Shown: positions 12,201 through 25,373, numbered from the stretch's first letter. The stretch: 64,000 bases of DNA from Acanthopleura granulata (GCA_016165875.1 JABBOT010000080.1:43869772-43933771), one strand, 5' to 3'. Made by a program: numbers and translations. The notes: generated from the letters alone by a model not told the origin.

Positions 12201-15200
12201 GTGCATGTGGCACAAAAACAAAACTAACATACACATGAAATTCCATGGTAACTAATGTGAACTCATAATAATACCCAGGGGGGAGTGTGTTGTGGCCGTG
12301 CGGTTAGGACACCTGTGTTTCAGTCACTAAGACATGTAAGATGTGGGTTCACTCCAGCCTTGGCTGTGGTAACATATTCCCCCGCCTTCACTGTTCTTGG
12401 GTCCGTGGCAATTATAAGCTGTCGAAAAAACTTGTGTAGCTTTGTAGCATTGAAGACCACTTGTCTTTCATGATGCTATGCCTGCTATACCTTGTCAGAA
12501 AGTGGGTTATGGCCGCCTGGGTAAGGGGCATACCTTTCATTCTTTAGGTCACCAACTGTAGATATATTTAACCTACATGTGTGTTTCTTAGGTTAGAATC
12601 AGTATATTTGTGTTAAGTTTTTTTTTTTTTTAAAGTCATAAATTATAATATTGAGAATAGTGTAATCTGATCTATTCATTGTTGACTCGTTGTTTCATTG
12701 CTAACCTTTTTCCTGTGGTTCGTGTTTACAGGTATTTTCTCCGATCCTACAGGGCTTGTTACTCAATATACGTGGGTTGTCTTTTGACACAGAAGAGTAC
12801 AGAGCCCCTCTCACGGTTCTCACTGAGCTTTGTGACATTAAAAGTGCCGGCAATACCAGACCTATATGTAATTTAGTAAGTAATTGTCAGTACTTGCGCC
12901 TTATGGACATAAGCCGGTAAACCATATTTGAAAAAATTTAATAGATGCTGATGTATGTAATATTATGGAAACTGTTTTCATTTGATTAAAATTATTGGGC
13001 CCAGTGAATTGTGACTTTGTATATTTTTTTTTTTTTTTAGTGGATGGTGTTGGTGGTTCTATACCAATGATGAGCTTGTTTTAAAAGTGAAGGAAACAAA
13101 AGACTGAGCAATACAAAAAGAAGAACCATTCAAAACATTATTGAAAGCTACTTTATGTATTGTTTCTGGCTTTCCTCAAGTGAACATTAAAATGCAGTTG
13201 AATGTTTGAATTCTTGTAAGAAGGTCGTTCCAGAAAGAGTTTCAGTGGTCTTTCCAGCGAGACTTCATTTTTTTGTTCTCTTTCACTTTAATAATGCCTT
13301 TGACAAGGGCTTCTGGTTTTTGCCTCTGATGTATCCTGATCCTTTAAAAGCTCAACCATGAAATCTGTTGAAAGTTTGTGCAAGCTGGAGTCATGATTTT
13401 GAAGACTTGTTGTGATCAAAGATTTAGGACATAACTGAGGGAAGGGTTGTTTGTGAACTTTGTAACCTGAATATAGATACTCTTCATTAAAGTGACTTTC
13501 AGTGTTACAATTATATAAATATTCAGTATTTAATTAATTAACTGTTATATTTGCTTTTATACATAGATTGTACAGCTCAAAAATTGGTTGCCAGCATCAG
13601 TCTCCAATTCAACAGGGATGGAGTTGGAGAAGCTTTCCTTTCTTGGACCTTTCATAGGACTGTCAGTGTTTGCAGAAGACAATGTGAGTGTTGTAATTCA
13701 TATGAGGATGTCAGATCACAGGAGGAATTAGTTATTCTTTTTGTGAGAAAAATGCATGCAACTCTTCTTTGCAAGAGTTTTCCTAGAGTTACTTGTATGT
13801 GAGGATAAACTGTTTTTTAAGCCATTCTTTGCAATGGTGAGGCATACAACAGCAATGAAGACAGTTAACCTTAATTAACTTTCTCGTGTTCTTTCAAATA
13901 TTTTTATTGCACTTCAAAAAAGTATTTTTCAGATGAATGAAAGGAAACAATATTGCTAAAGAGTCTTATGTCTAAACATTTTCACACCTGTCTTTGGTCA
14001 AGAAAATATCCAAGGACTGTGCTTCTGTTATTTATATGAGTACTTGATGGTTAATGGTCTGTTATGTTTCTGCTGAACTTTAGTTTGTGGGATCCTCCAG
14101 AGAAAGCTTTAGTCCTGTCCCAACAGATGAAGACGTGACCAGGGAGGCCACAGGTTCAGCCTGATTTAGTTCGAATTATAAACCTACCAGCATAGGGCAG
14201 ACATTTACCCTGAGCAATCCGGATCCCTTAAATCTAGGGCCCGTTTCCTGAAGCATACTTAGTGCTAGGTCGCACGTGGCTAAGTCTTCATGTACTTCAT
14301 ATCAGTATAGCTTACATTAGCATAAGTAGGCTTCATGCGAGTGACCATTGCTCTGTAAGTGGGGAATTCCTGAGTATAGCAGACACCACCAGTTATGAAA
14401 TAAATATTTGTTTTTGTTGTAGATAAGGGTTGTAGACAAACATTTCTCCAATCATCAGCTCACGCCAGACAACAACAGGCTTCTCAACCAGTCCTTACAG
14501 CATGGCCTGGACTTTGCCAGGGTGAGAACGACTTGTCTTGTATCCCAAGTCACGGTGTTAGTACGCTAGAACTCTTGTATGTTTGGTCTCAGTGTGATGT
14601 AAGGAGATTGGCCTCAGTGTGAAGTCAGGAGATTGGCCATGCTCAGGGGAAATGTAGGTGGTTTACATCCTGCACCCCAGATCTCTCCACCCGTAACCCT
14701 GAATGCCCCAAATGTGTATATGATGACTACTTGAGTACAACAGTATAAAACAACAATGCACTCATCAGTTTAAACCAAATAACCTGACATCATGGTTTAA
14801 TATGCACAGTAGTTTTCATGCACAGCGGTGTTCCTGAAAAGGTCACAGTTTGAAGTGTGATTTTTCTGTTTCAGAATGAATTGTTCAAGATTGTTCACGC
14901 CATCCTGGTAAACTCTGAGACCAGAGATGCTGCCATCGGTTTCATCGGAGCTGTGATCAGTCGCAATGTCAAACGATCTCAAATACAGGTGAAGCAACTG
15001 TCCTCACAAGACGTTACCACTATTGAGTTGAAACCGAGAGAGCTTGTCATGGTGTGGTGGCTCTTTTACCTGATTTTCACTTTGGCTTAAGTGTACGATA
15101 AAAGAGACAATTTCTTGAGAGTTCTGAAGCTAGCTGTGGACTCAGAAGCTTGTTTCAGAAGTTAAATACAGGTTAATCTTACTTAAAAATTACTCATTCC

Positions 15201-18200
15201 ACAGAGCAACTCTAGTGAAACTAGTGGGCCAGTGCAATCATCCACATAACGTTTATCATTTTGACCTATGTCACTGGTAAATTGTTAATATTGACTTCAT
15301 GCATGTAAATGGAACAACATTTGAAGTATGTTTGGAGCCGGTCGAGTTGTTGAGACACTTGTGTGTTTATTGCAAGGACACACTAGATGCAGGTTCAAGC
15401 CTGGCCTTGGAGAGTGAATTTGTGGATTAAGTAGCTCTGACCTGGTGGGGCCGTGTGCGGTCAGTGATGCTTCTCATAGTCATTTGTCATTTGTTGAAGA
15501 GCACTTTGTTTTTTGCATGTTTGTACTACACACAAGGGAAAGTTCACACACGGGAAAGCTGGGTGGTTTACCCCAGGCACTCCTAAGCTCTTCCACTCCT
15601 AAAACCGATCAGTATTGTTTCAGTGCTTTTTAAGTGCTTTTGTATTGTGCTGTTCATACTCTAATAACCATGTGAGCTGATGGCTGTGTTTATTTTCAGG
15701 TTGATGAGAGGCTTGTGTCCGGGGATGGTTTTATGTTGAACTTCCTCACTGTGCTACAGATGCTGGCCCTCAAGGTCAAACTGGATAAGGTAACACACAG
15801 GCTTCATTAGCGTTGTTGCGTATATTGTCACTCAGATATGACGGACTAGTTTGACAGGAGACTCAGTGGAGTTTCAACAATGACTTTGTTAGGTTTGGTA
15901 CTAGAGGAATTTTGGTTAGGGTTGTAAACCTTTTTCTTGGAATTATTGATATCATATGGGGCATCAGAGGACAGAATTCAGTGAACTTCAAGTAACACCC
16001 GCGGCTTGAAACCCGGCATCACTTTTCCTGACTACTGTATTTTTTTGACATTGTACAAACTCTTGAGAGAAGTCCATAAGGAAGCTTAGGTTTCTCTCCA
16101 CTCAGACTTGTTTTGGCCACACTCGTTTTGGCAACACCTGTCCCGCTGTGCCTATTTTGGCCACACATGTACTTCTCAGCCTGTTTTAGTCTGACTTATT
16201 TGGGCCAGACTTGTCTTGATCCCAGATGGTTCAGTTGAGTTTGGTGTAGCTTAATAATTGTTAGATCCTACTGAGTCACTTATCATGGGAACTGCTGTAA
16301 AACAATGGAAAAGACAGAAATGTGTTTTTTCAATACTGCTTAAACCAAAGTAAATACATGTACTGTGTCTACCATGATTTCAGGTGGACAAATATTACCC
16401 ATTTCACCCCAAGGCTAAAACTGACATCAAAGGTGACTCCAGGCTGAAGCTGAGCTCTCAGGCAGCTGAGGAATGGGCTGAAGGACTCAGTGAGTTGTCT
16501 CCCTTGGTGGGATGATTTGAAAGTTTACATTTCTGTTTTCTTAAGTTTTGGAGAAGTTCATAAGACAGAATGAACAAAAGCTTTAAATTTAAAGCCTTAT
16601 TTGCAGTTTTGGAATCATATTATGGGGGGTGTTTAAATTTTGATACATTTTGAAGCTTAAAGTATATTAATGAACGATTGTGACTGATACCATTGTGGCA
16701 ATGTAGCAACCTTATTGTTAGACATAAATCTAATGTATCACTCAACTGAAAGAGCATTACAGTGTTATGATTTTCACTAAAAGTAAGTTGAAAGCTGTGA
16801 AAAGCTGTTTATGATTCATTGCTGTCTATTAATCCTTTGATTTCAATCTACAAACATCCACTTGCTTTTTATTTTTTCGTGAATTTGGGTTCAGTATTTA
16901 AAAGTTTGTATACATGTAATTTAGTTCTTGTGACATTTCAGAGTGCCACAGTGGTTAGTCTTTGATAAGTCATGTATAGTTAACACACCGATTTGGCTAA
17001 GCTGCTGATCATCATATTGATGTAGCAGTTGGACCACACCTCCGTCTGTTTTTCTGTGTAGAAAACTCTGAGAAACCTCCCTGGCAGGAGCCGAAATTTC
17101 CCACGGAGATTTTCTTTTTGACCCTCCACTGCCATCACCTATCCATATTACCCATGACGAGGAAGTATCAGCGCAGACTGCGTGCCATTCGAGATCTGAA
17201 CCGTATGATAGAGGAATTAGAGGGCATGGAGCCTCAGTGGAAACTCTTACCCATGGCAACGCGCAACAGAGATCTTCTCAAGAGATGGAAGTCACAATCA
17301 CAGGTCTGCTTACATGTACAAAATCTGGCACTCTTGTAGCTTTAATTTCCTCTCACAGCCGGTTTCCTGTATCTTGGTACATACATTTCTCTCCAATAAT
17401 GATCTGATCATGTGCTACAGTATCGTTTATATTGCGTGGCTGTCAGCAACTTCCATACAAGGGTTCACAAAAGTGGTTGCAGATAGTGAGGTATAAAACA
17501 AATTTTTACAAACGAAAATGTTAAGTACATGTACTGCAGAGTTGTTAGAAGTTTTTAGTATTTCTTGAGAAAAATACTAAGAATTTTCAAGTTTGCTTAG
17601 GTGGGACATACATGTAGTTCATGTTTGAATGTTATGCAGGGATATTTGGCTATTTATTCATTCGTTTGATGTTTTAAACTGTGCACAAGAATAATTTAAT
17701 TGAATTTCTCAAAGCCTGTGGAATATCACTGCCCTCATCTGTTACCTGCCAGCTTCATGACTCTTGCTATACCAATGAAAACTTGATTCCAACATGAGGC
17801 TTCATTGGTCAAGGGCGGGTTGGTCGTCCAGGATAACCCATTAGTTATACGGCTATGCCACCAAGGCCAGCTTGACCTGTTTGGCTGTGTTTGTTGACAG
17901 AGATTACAGAAGAGTAAGCTGTGTGCAGACGCAGGTCTCTTGGATGAGACGATGCTGCGTCGCTCATTACAGTTTTATGGCATGGCTGCCGAGTTCCTAC
18001 TCCAGGCTGCCGATCAACAGTCACATGGGTAAGCCCTCCACAGGGGAACTGTAAAGAATTGGTTGGTGTCATGTGGTCTTTTCATAGAAGAATCTGCTTT
18101 TCATAGCAGATATCTGAAAAGGTCAATGTCAAACACAGGCATTAGCCAGTTCCTTACAACCCCCCTCCATCTTCCAAACGATGCTTACCCACAGCCACAT

Positions 18201-21200
18201 GGGTTAAATGTCCCCCACAGTGTCCTGTTATTCGTTCATATTCATGGTTAATTGTGTGTTAGGCTGTCTGATTTCATAGTAGATTTTCATTGTTGTTATT
18301 TTTGGTGGTTGCTTGAATCAGCTATCAAGTTTCACTATGCTGGTTAATTGTTTGGCACTCCATTTGGGGATGGAATCAGTAGTAATGTTTGTGATGATTT
18401 CCTTGTTTTTCAGGGCCTGTCTACCTTTGCCTGCTGATATTCCCCAAGCCTTTGCTGCCTACCCAGACTTCTACCTTGAGGACATAGCAGATTTCCTCCT
18501 ATTTACTTTGCAGTGAGTGTGTGATGTCATAATTGTAATTAACGCTCACATTCATGTGCATTTGATGGCATGAAAGTTGTCAGCTATTGACAGTTTGTGC
18601 AGTTAACAAATGTAATCAGTAGTCCTACTTTGGTACAATAAATGTGTGAGTTTGAAAGATAGGTTCTGATTTTGACATGAAAGAAGGAAAGGAGAAGGGA
18701 TGGTGTTTGAGTAGATAACAGTGATTCACAGTTTTCATCCTGCTGCCAAGAACGACAGGTTAACAAATCGGATGACCTTTTAACATTGGTAAGGCATAAA
18801 GCACATCATGACACGGCTGGTGGTGTTAATGTGCAGTCCACAGTTCATCTCTCACCGGTACCTGGTGTTGTTGTTGTCAGGTTCATGCCCCAGGTCCTGG
18901 ATGACCCCAGTATGAAGCACATCATGACACTGCTGGTGGTGTTTGTGTGCAGTCCACAGTACATCAGTAACCCGTACCTGGTGGCAAAGTTGGTAGAGGT
19001 CATCTTTGTCTTCAATCCGGCCATCCAGCCACGGGCAGAGAAGCTCAGCCAAATGCTCCTTACCCACCCGCTAGCTATGCAGAGCTTGGTGCCTGCCCTC
19101 ATGCAATTTTATACAGGTAACTCATGAGGTCTAACATTACAGGTTTTTCAGAATTGTACTTTGTATCTGTTGAAACTTCCTTTGGACACATTACTGTTGT
19201 AATCTGTAAAATCTCTGTCAGAGATTTATGTGGAAGAAAATTTGTAGATTTTTGCCACACTACTCTCCATGCTTTTCAAAGCATCCTTTATATTTATCAT
19301 GTTAGACATGGATGCCTGTTCGTCACATATCCCATGTGAACCTGCAGTGACAGTATTATATTTTATTTGAGCAGATATAGAGACAACTGGTGCTAGTAGT
19401 GAATTTTACGACAAGTTCACCATCCGGTATCATATCAGCATTATCTTCAAGACTCTCTGGAGTATGCCTTCCCACCAAGCCAAAATCATAGAAGAAGCCA
19501 GGTAAGAAGCTTTAAGGCTGAGCTGAGAGACCCTGACGTCCCACTTACACGTGTAACGCTGAGCACAGTCTTACGCTTGAGTTATAAGCTGTTTTTTTGT
19601 CAACACAAGAGGAATGGATAAAACTGCACTGATGATTCTAAACATTTGGTTTCAAATTCCTGGATTCTTGCAGTGTTACGTGGGTCTTGTGTGTACAAGT
19701 CTTGATAATGCTTAGTTCTGGCTTCATATTAGGAGGTCTTTGAGATATTAGTAACATTATGTTATTTCCTCCATCCATTTACCTGGTGGTTGTCATACAA
19801 GTTGAAATACATTACAGCCCAGGTTAAGAGTCAGTTGTAGACTGCCAGTAGCAATCTCCTAGAGCGGTACTATCGCTCTATTGCTCAAAATCAGCGGTAC
19901 TACCGCTCTACCGGCAGTACACAAGTGCTCTACAGGCAGTACACAAGCGCTCTACCGGCAGTACACAAGTGCTCTACAGGCAGTACACAAGCGCTCTACC
20001 GGCAGTACACAAGCGCTCTACTGGGCTCTGTGTGAAGGCTAATCCAAAGACCTGCTGGGGTATAGGATTACGGTTGGAAGGTGTGAATGTAGTTCCAGTC
20101 ACTATTGGTACATACATGTGTACTTGTTTGCAGGTGAACTCTCTGCAGTAGGCACATGTATTTGTAAACATGTTACATGTAACTGTGAAGAGCAGAAAAT
20201 TTTATTTTATGGTATAACTTACGTGAGCACAACAAAATCAGCTCATTAATTTGAACATGCGTTTCCAAAGTTGGCATAGTAATTCTCTTATGTGTTTATA
20301 GAGAAAAAACTTCGGACAAATAATACAAATAAAAATTGCCAAATCTTCACATAAACTTTACAGACCAATGTGACTTTAGTGTGAATAAAGCACGTGCTAT
20401 AGCACCTGCCTGGCACACTGCTCCAACGGAGGCAGACAGCAGTCTGATGTAGCCAAACCTCTGAGTGATGAATGCACACTAATGTCTTACAGAAGGTGAC
20501 ATCTAAATGCTGCAAAGTATGAATGTGACCATAAGAATCCTGTAAGCCTCATATGAAAGAATTAATAAGAATGCATAGAGGAGATTTTGGGTAGAATGAG
20601 TCATTTGTAGCCATATGGTGTGGGTTACTTCTGGTCCATGACACATAGACGGAGCCAGGACGGGTGGGGTTTTCAGCAAGTGACCTGAGTGACTGTTCAG
20701 GTCTCAAGATTGTATCATCGATAGTCTGCAGACTGATTGACAGCACCAAAACACCTTGTAGGGCTGACGTTTGCAGGAATAGTTAATTCAGCTCCAGGAG
20801 TTATTGGAGATTAATTTATTCGTTTTGTTTAAGATTTTCAAAATCATGCAATGCGTGCCCGCAGATATAAATGTTTGATACTTGTGAGTAATATTTACCT
20901 AAGCCAATACAATATGCCTCTTGTTCTTGGTCATTTTGTCCCTTCTTGACACAAAGCCTACACAAGCTTTTCTTAGCTACACTTCTCTGCTTGACATTTT
21001 CAGTACATATGTGAGTAAGTGAACTTTAAAGGCCTTCAATAATCCCCTGTATTCTCGTTGCCAGACCCCACTATATTTCTCACCCAAATATATTAACACC
21101 AAATCACTACAGTTCTAGCCAAACAGATTTCCAAAAATTATATCTATTACAATTAATATAATCTCCATGTAGGTTCACAAACATCCATGTCAGTACTCAA

Positions 21201-24200
21201 AATATGATTTATTTACTTGATTGGTGTTTTACGCCATAGTCTACTCAAGAATATTTCACTCCTACTATGTTGACCAGTTTTATCATAGAAGAAAACGGAT
21301 AAATATGTTCACCATTTTCATTTCATTCATTTAGGGCTGTGGTTAAACACAAATTAAGAGTGTGAAATAAAGTCCGTGCATACATTTTAAAGCCTGATGT
21401 CCAGTGTAGAAAATATAAAATTTACCTCATAAGTTCAGAAATCTTTACAATTCAAACAAAATGTAATATTGATGCAAATGTGAAACATTTTTATTCTGAA
21501 AAAACTGTTGAATGAATCAGTTCTTTCTTGTACATGGCTTTGCTATGTAGGCCCTATCTAATTTTGTATAAACTACAAGTGACTACTCTTTTTTAGCCCC
21601 TTTTGCACATGAAAATCTTGTTGCGGCAATGCCTCGTTGTTGCTGTTGCACGATGTGTTGGTCTCCCAGTGTCAGTTTGATTTTCTAAATTTCTCATTGC
21701 CAGATTATTTTTCGCTGACCAACGCTCAGCCAGGCATGTGATCTGTCAGAGTGGACTGATCACCGACTCTGCAGGTGACTGACTGTCTAGGAGCTCTCTA
21801 CTGGCAGTATTCAAGTGGTATATGAGCGGTATTTATGACCTCTAGGGGCGCGCTAATCTCCAGCCTACTTGTGACTTGTAGCCGGGGCTGCACTGTATTG
21901 TTGAGGAAATACAGAAGTACAATATTACGATGTGAACTGGATTTGGTCCCCCCTCTCCCCCCAAAAAAGAATTGTGCCAAGTTTATGAGAGTCTATATAG
22001 CACTCAATTTTTGGCTGTGAGAGATTCTCCTGGTAAAATAGGGAAATGGTAGCAAATACCAAGAGTATAAATAAAAATCAATGGGAACCTGGCTTAAGTT
22101 AGTCAAAGTCAGTTTTTGAGAAAAACCGTCGGGTGCAGTCTTCTTATTCACCCTGCATAGGAGAATGTTGTGGGTGAAGCCTCCTCCTGATGGTGACTTG
22201 TCTTTATTTCCAGTAATGGGAAACAATTCGTGAAATTTGTGAACATGCTGATGAACGACACAACTTTCCTACTGGATGAGAGTTTAGACTGTCTGAAGAG
22301 AATCCATGAGGCTCAGGAACTTATGGATGGCTCAAACAGCCAGTCATGGGTGAGCAGCTGTCATTTCGCTACTGGGATTCTGGTTTGTATGTGTTGGTGG
22401 GTGGGTGGTAGAGTGATAACATTTAGGATATTGCCTGAAGAGAATCCATGAGGCCCAGGAACTTATGGATGGCTCAAATGGCTAGTCCTGGGTCAGAAGC
22501 TGTCACTTCACTAGGGGGAAATTCTTGACTCAGTTTTCTGATGTTAGTACCTCTTCTATTCACGTCTTGGTAATAATCTATCAAGGTCAAGCAACTCTTT
22601 GTAAGTACGCTGAAACTGGTACTCTGTATTTGGTCTGCTGAAAGATCATAAGAATAAATATTAAAGTTTGTTTTGTGTTTACCATGCAGCTTCTCTTTTC
22701 CAACATCACAAAGGGTTCTCACTATTTAGAGTAGACTTAAGTGAACAGCCTTTAACGTTGTGGACTGTAGCAGCATGCGTATCTGTTGTGTTGGATGGAA
22801 GACAGTTGTTATGGTTTATTGATGTTGATGTCGCTTGGTGTAGGATCAGATGCAGACTCACCAACGACAACTGGCCATGGATGAGCGACAGTGTCGATCT
22901 TACCTCACTCTTGCCACCGAAACTGTTGACATGTTTCACTACCTGACAGAGAAAATAAAACAGCCTTTCTTTAGCCCGGTAGGTGGAGGAAATATTTCAG
23001 TGATTTTCAGTTTTCAGCTGTTTAATTTGATTGTTTAGTATGTTGTCAAATCATTTGTTCTAGGCATCATGTTTTCTGAAGGCAGAAATGTCTGTATGTG
23101 ATCATGTCTTTTTACATGGAAGTTTTGAAAAATCATCTGATCTAAGGGATGTCGCAATTTTTAATAGCCAGGAACATGTGTGGCGTATGGTGTTCTTTGT
23201 ACATTATATTTCTGTGGTATTAAATGTTTTGTTGATGTTCATAGTCTGATTTACTGTTCAAGCATTCACGTTTTGCTGTTAGATACAGTTGTTTCACTGG
23301 CTTTTTTTGGAAATGTAAATACTTTGCTGTACCATGCTATCAAGTGCTAGTAATTTTTAGTTCCACCAGTAATATGTAATTGCCACGAGTGTTGTGCATT
23401 TTTTTTTTTGTGTTTTACTTGATGTAATCTTTACCACAGGCCCTAGCTGATCGACTAGCAGCCATGTTAAACTTCAACCTTCAGCAGCTATGTGGGCCCA
23501 AATGCAAAAATCTCAAAGTGAAGACCCCAGAAAAGTACTTCTGGGAGCCCAAGAAAATGCTCAACTCTCTGACCGACATTTATCTGCACCTGGACTGTGA
23601 TGAGTTTGCCAAAGCCATTGCCAATGATGAGGTGTGTGCCACCTTTTCGTAAAACTGAAGTAGAAAATTATGGAACTGAGAGGAAGTAAAATGGTCAGAG
23701 GCTGGAAATAGACTGGACTGAATGGTTAGATTGGTTACCATGAACTTTCCTATTATATCATATGCACATCATCAGGCTCTTAAGACATATCAGTGTAATT
23801 ATAACAATTCGTTTCATTTAAAATATTGTGTTGGTATTTATTTCGCCCAAAAGCACTGGCCTCCTGGCAGCTGATAGACTGCTACAGGTGTATGTAGTGG
23901 GTACACAGATGGTGCATTGGCATATAGTGCCGATCATCAATACGGTAAGTCCATGAAGTCCATAAGTGTGGATTTATTGTGTTTCAGCGTTCATATCGTA
24001 AAGAACTGTTTGACGATGCCATATCCCGCATGGTAAAGGCGTGCATTAAGACAGACACGGAGATAGAGCAGTTCCGACACCTCCAGGAGAAAGTGGAGAA
24101 ACTCGTCCTGGCTCAGAGACAGGAGGAAATGGACTTTGGGGAAATTCCTGATGAGTTCAAAGGTATGTTGATACCCTTTTAAGGGTATTCACAAAATGTC

Positions 24201-25373
24201 TTCTGATAGAACTGAGGTTTGGTAAGCAGATCTTTGATCTTTATCGAGTTGCTGGATGAGCCTGTCCTGCAAACATTGACGACTAACAGTTACTGATGCA
24301 TTCATTGACAAAGAGCTGAAATCTGGTTGACAGGTTAATTTTGCGGTCAAATACAGTTGACAGTCTGGCCAGCCATCGTTATTTCCATTCTCTTCAGTAT
24401 ACTTCTTGATATTATTGTGGTAATTATGGGAGCATATTTGTGTCTTGGAGTGCAGTTTGGAGTGGCCATAAGGTTTGTGTACATATCCTGGTGATTTAAG
24501 TATTGGTGTATTCTGTTGCAGACCCTTTGATGGACACCTTAATGAGTGATCCCGTGGTTCTGCCCAGTGGAAACGTCATGGAGCGAGCTGTCATCTCCCG
24601 CCATCTGCTTAACTCCCAGACTGACCCCTTCAACAGACAGCCCCTGACTGAGGAGCAGCTAGTGCCAGGTAAGGATGCAATGACCTCACCACACAGCAGG
24701 GATAGGGGATTTTGAGGCTTCAAAGGGACTGGGTTTCTGGTCAAGTGTACATACAGGTAGCCCAAAAGAAACGTAATATCCTGGCCAATATACAGTAATT
24801 CACTGTAAAATTTTGCTTAAAGTTAAAAGATAAATGAGGGAGAGTTGTACTTCTTCTGCTACGAGTTTTTCTTTCTTTTATGAGTGGCCAAGGGGTATTG
24901 TCGAAAGCTAGCAGTGTCCGTCCGCCCGTCTGTCTGTATGCTTGTAAACGCTCCTCTGTTTACCAAACTCACAGCACTCTTACATTTTGGCAGGAGGAAG
25001 AACTCCTATTGATTTTCAGCAACCTTGACCTTTTTCTTAAGGGTCATTGAAGTGAAATTTTATAAAGGGTTTGTAAACGCTCTATCTCTTTAACAGTTTG
25101 TCTGAAGTTCACCAGCCTTATACCACACTCACACAATTTTATGAAAGGCTGACATTATATGTAATATCTTTTGAAATTTATTTCTGTTCATTACCTTTGC
25201 TTAAGGCTGAGGGTTTTAAGTGCATTGCTCTATATTTTTGGATGCATGCAAAAATATATTTTCACTTTCCTAAGTCACTTTTCTTCTTTTTGGTTACAGC
25301 TGTGGACATTAAAAGTCGAATCCAGGCTTGGATCAAGGAAAAACAAGATCAAGCCAGGCAGAGATCTTCCTGA
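3208..25373 (+). CDS. UBE4B: Ubiquitin conjugation factor E4 B (UFD2-type U-box E3/E4 ligase), complete, 26 coding exons
   Basis: UBE4B/Ufd2 extends ubiquitin chains on already ubiquitinated substrates with an E2 enzyme and works with VCP/p97 in protein quality control (family knowledge). Coding exons: 3208-3231, 4712-4934, 6060-6135, 7281-7374, 7982-8114, 8681-8837, 9162-9303, 10021-10121, 12067-12181, 12732-12875, 13567-13683, 14423-14521, 14875-14988, 15700-15789, 16384-16489, 17062-17303, 17901-18028, 18414-18512, 18881-19116, 19375-19501, 22214-22349, 22844-22978, 23440-23631, 23988-24162, 24522-24668, 25300-25373. They sum to 3426 bp, giving 1141 residues with every junction in phase; human isoforms are 1173 or 1302 residues. 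The N-terminus (MSELTPDE then [12 protein letters not shown]) matches the family, followed by a Ser/Gln/Pro-rich tail and a [12 protein letters not shown] motif. The Ufd2 core spans about residues 284-1068. The U-box is at about 1069-1141 ([30 protein letters not shown]). Exons 8, 19 and 21 have partial intronic copies. Confidence 0.96.
5478..5717 (-). mobile_element. tRNA-derived SINE (MetaSINE-like), reverse orientation, UBE4B intron 2
   Basis: On the minus strand it begins with a tRNA-like head (gcctccgtggctcagtcgg, the polymerase III A-box). The shared body follows (ggaaggtctgtg, a cccgggctcta-like stretch, a gtttcctcccaccataatgg-like stretch), ending in an (aaat)n tail at the left edge. 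It is near full length, about 240 bp. The body matches the copies at 26741, 35072 and 54661. Identification as a bivalve-type MetaSINE is from memory of that family. Confidence 0.8.
6609..6868 (+). mobile_element. tRNA-derived SINE, diverged copy, UBE4B intron 3
   Basis: Same family as the copy at 5478, on the plus strand and more diverged. It has the head 'ggcctctgtggctgagg', the body 'gggaaagtctgccagcgacc', the 'ataatgcttagc' stretch and a tail ending in aaatacataaata. It is older than the copy at 26741, judged by mismatches. Confidence 0.75.
9445..9768 (+). repeat. Dispersed repeat A, copy 2 (UBE4B intron 7)
   Basis: Second copy of the element at 1995-2320 in the same orientation, inside the intron after coding exon 7. 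It shares 'gggcagacaagcgatgtgcg' exactly with copy 1, plus the flanking T-rich run and 'atatcacagatatat'. Its presence both upstream of and inside the gene shows it is interspersed. Confidence 0.7.
10048..11665 (+). repeat. Minisatellite derived from UBE4B exon 8 and its splice donor
   Basis: The first unit is the last 74 bp of coding exon 8 plus the first 23 bp of intron 8. Near-identical 97-bp units start at 10048, 10145, 10242, 10339, 10436 and 10533. Beyond about 10624 the array changes to alternating short and long variant units, down to about 11665. Most units repeat the donor context 'ctag|gtaagtctag'. Only the first copy has the real acceptor (10020), because the repeat begins inside the exon. 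Splicing at any later donor would keep the in-frame TAA that follows the normal donor (agg taa), so longer versions of exon 8 would be non-productive. Confidence 0.92.
12285..12400 (+). mobile_element. tRNA-like SINE head, UBE4B intron 9
   Basis: Contains an A-box-like 'tggccgtgcggttagga' and, about 50 bp later, a B-box-like 'gggttcactcc'. That spacing is typical of a tRNA-derived SINE. No intact cloverleaf or aminoacyl stem can be folded by eye, so it is not called as a tRNA gene. Confidence 0.45.
15340..15440 (+). mobile_element. tRNA-like SINE fragment, UBE4B intron 13
   Basis: A-box-like 'gccggtcgagttgttgagac' is followed by a B-box-like 'ggttcaagcctgg' about 45 bp later. The layout matches a polymerase III promoter. 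It lacks a convincing tRNA stem and lies in the intron between coding exons 13 and 14. Confidence 0.4.
18795..18869 (+). repeat. Partial copy of UBE4B exon 19 in the preceding intron
   Basis: About 75 bp matches positions 18911-18985 of coding exon 19 (gcacatcatgacac, ctggtggtgtt, gtgcagtccacag, gtacctggtg) at a 116-bp offset. It ends directly at the T/G-rich tract and 'tcag' used as the exon 19 acceptor (18880), so the 3' end of intron 18 is itself ex-exon sequence. The copy has several substitutions and is probably not spliced in. Confidence 0.85.
19858..20035. repeat. 22-bp minisatellite, UBE4B intron 20
   Basis: About six units of ccggcagtacacaagcgctcta, with c/a and c/t variants alternating between units. 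A decayed relative lies about 1.8 kb downstream (near 21795: actggcagtattcaagtg). It sits in the 2.7-kb intron 20, the largest UBE4B intron. No coding role. Confidence 0.85.
21206..21262 (-). mobile_element. SINE 3'-end fragment, reverse orientation
   Basis: Only the tail portion of the family is present (minus strand: gaatattcttgagtag, then a ggcgtaaaacaccaatca-like end and the AAAT tail). This is a 5'-truncated insertion of the same SINE seen at 5478 and elsewhere, in UBE4B intron 20. Confidence 0.6.
22435..22530 (+). repeat. Partial copy of UBE4B exon 21 and its donor in the following intron
   Basis: Matches 22293-22390 at a 142-bp offset: ctgaagagaatccatgag, ggaacttatggatggctcaa and the region past the donor. 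The exon/donor 'tgg|gtgagc' has become 'tgg|gtcaga', and an in-frame TAG replaces the Gln codon near the end. The copy therefore spans an exon-intron junction but is inactive as an exon. Confidence 0.85.

Noticed and set aside
12285..12400. Possible genuine tRNA gene
   Set aside because: A- and B-boxes are present but acceptor and anticodon stems do not pair well. The sites at 15340, 42698 and 50305 share this state, pointing to SINE heads.
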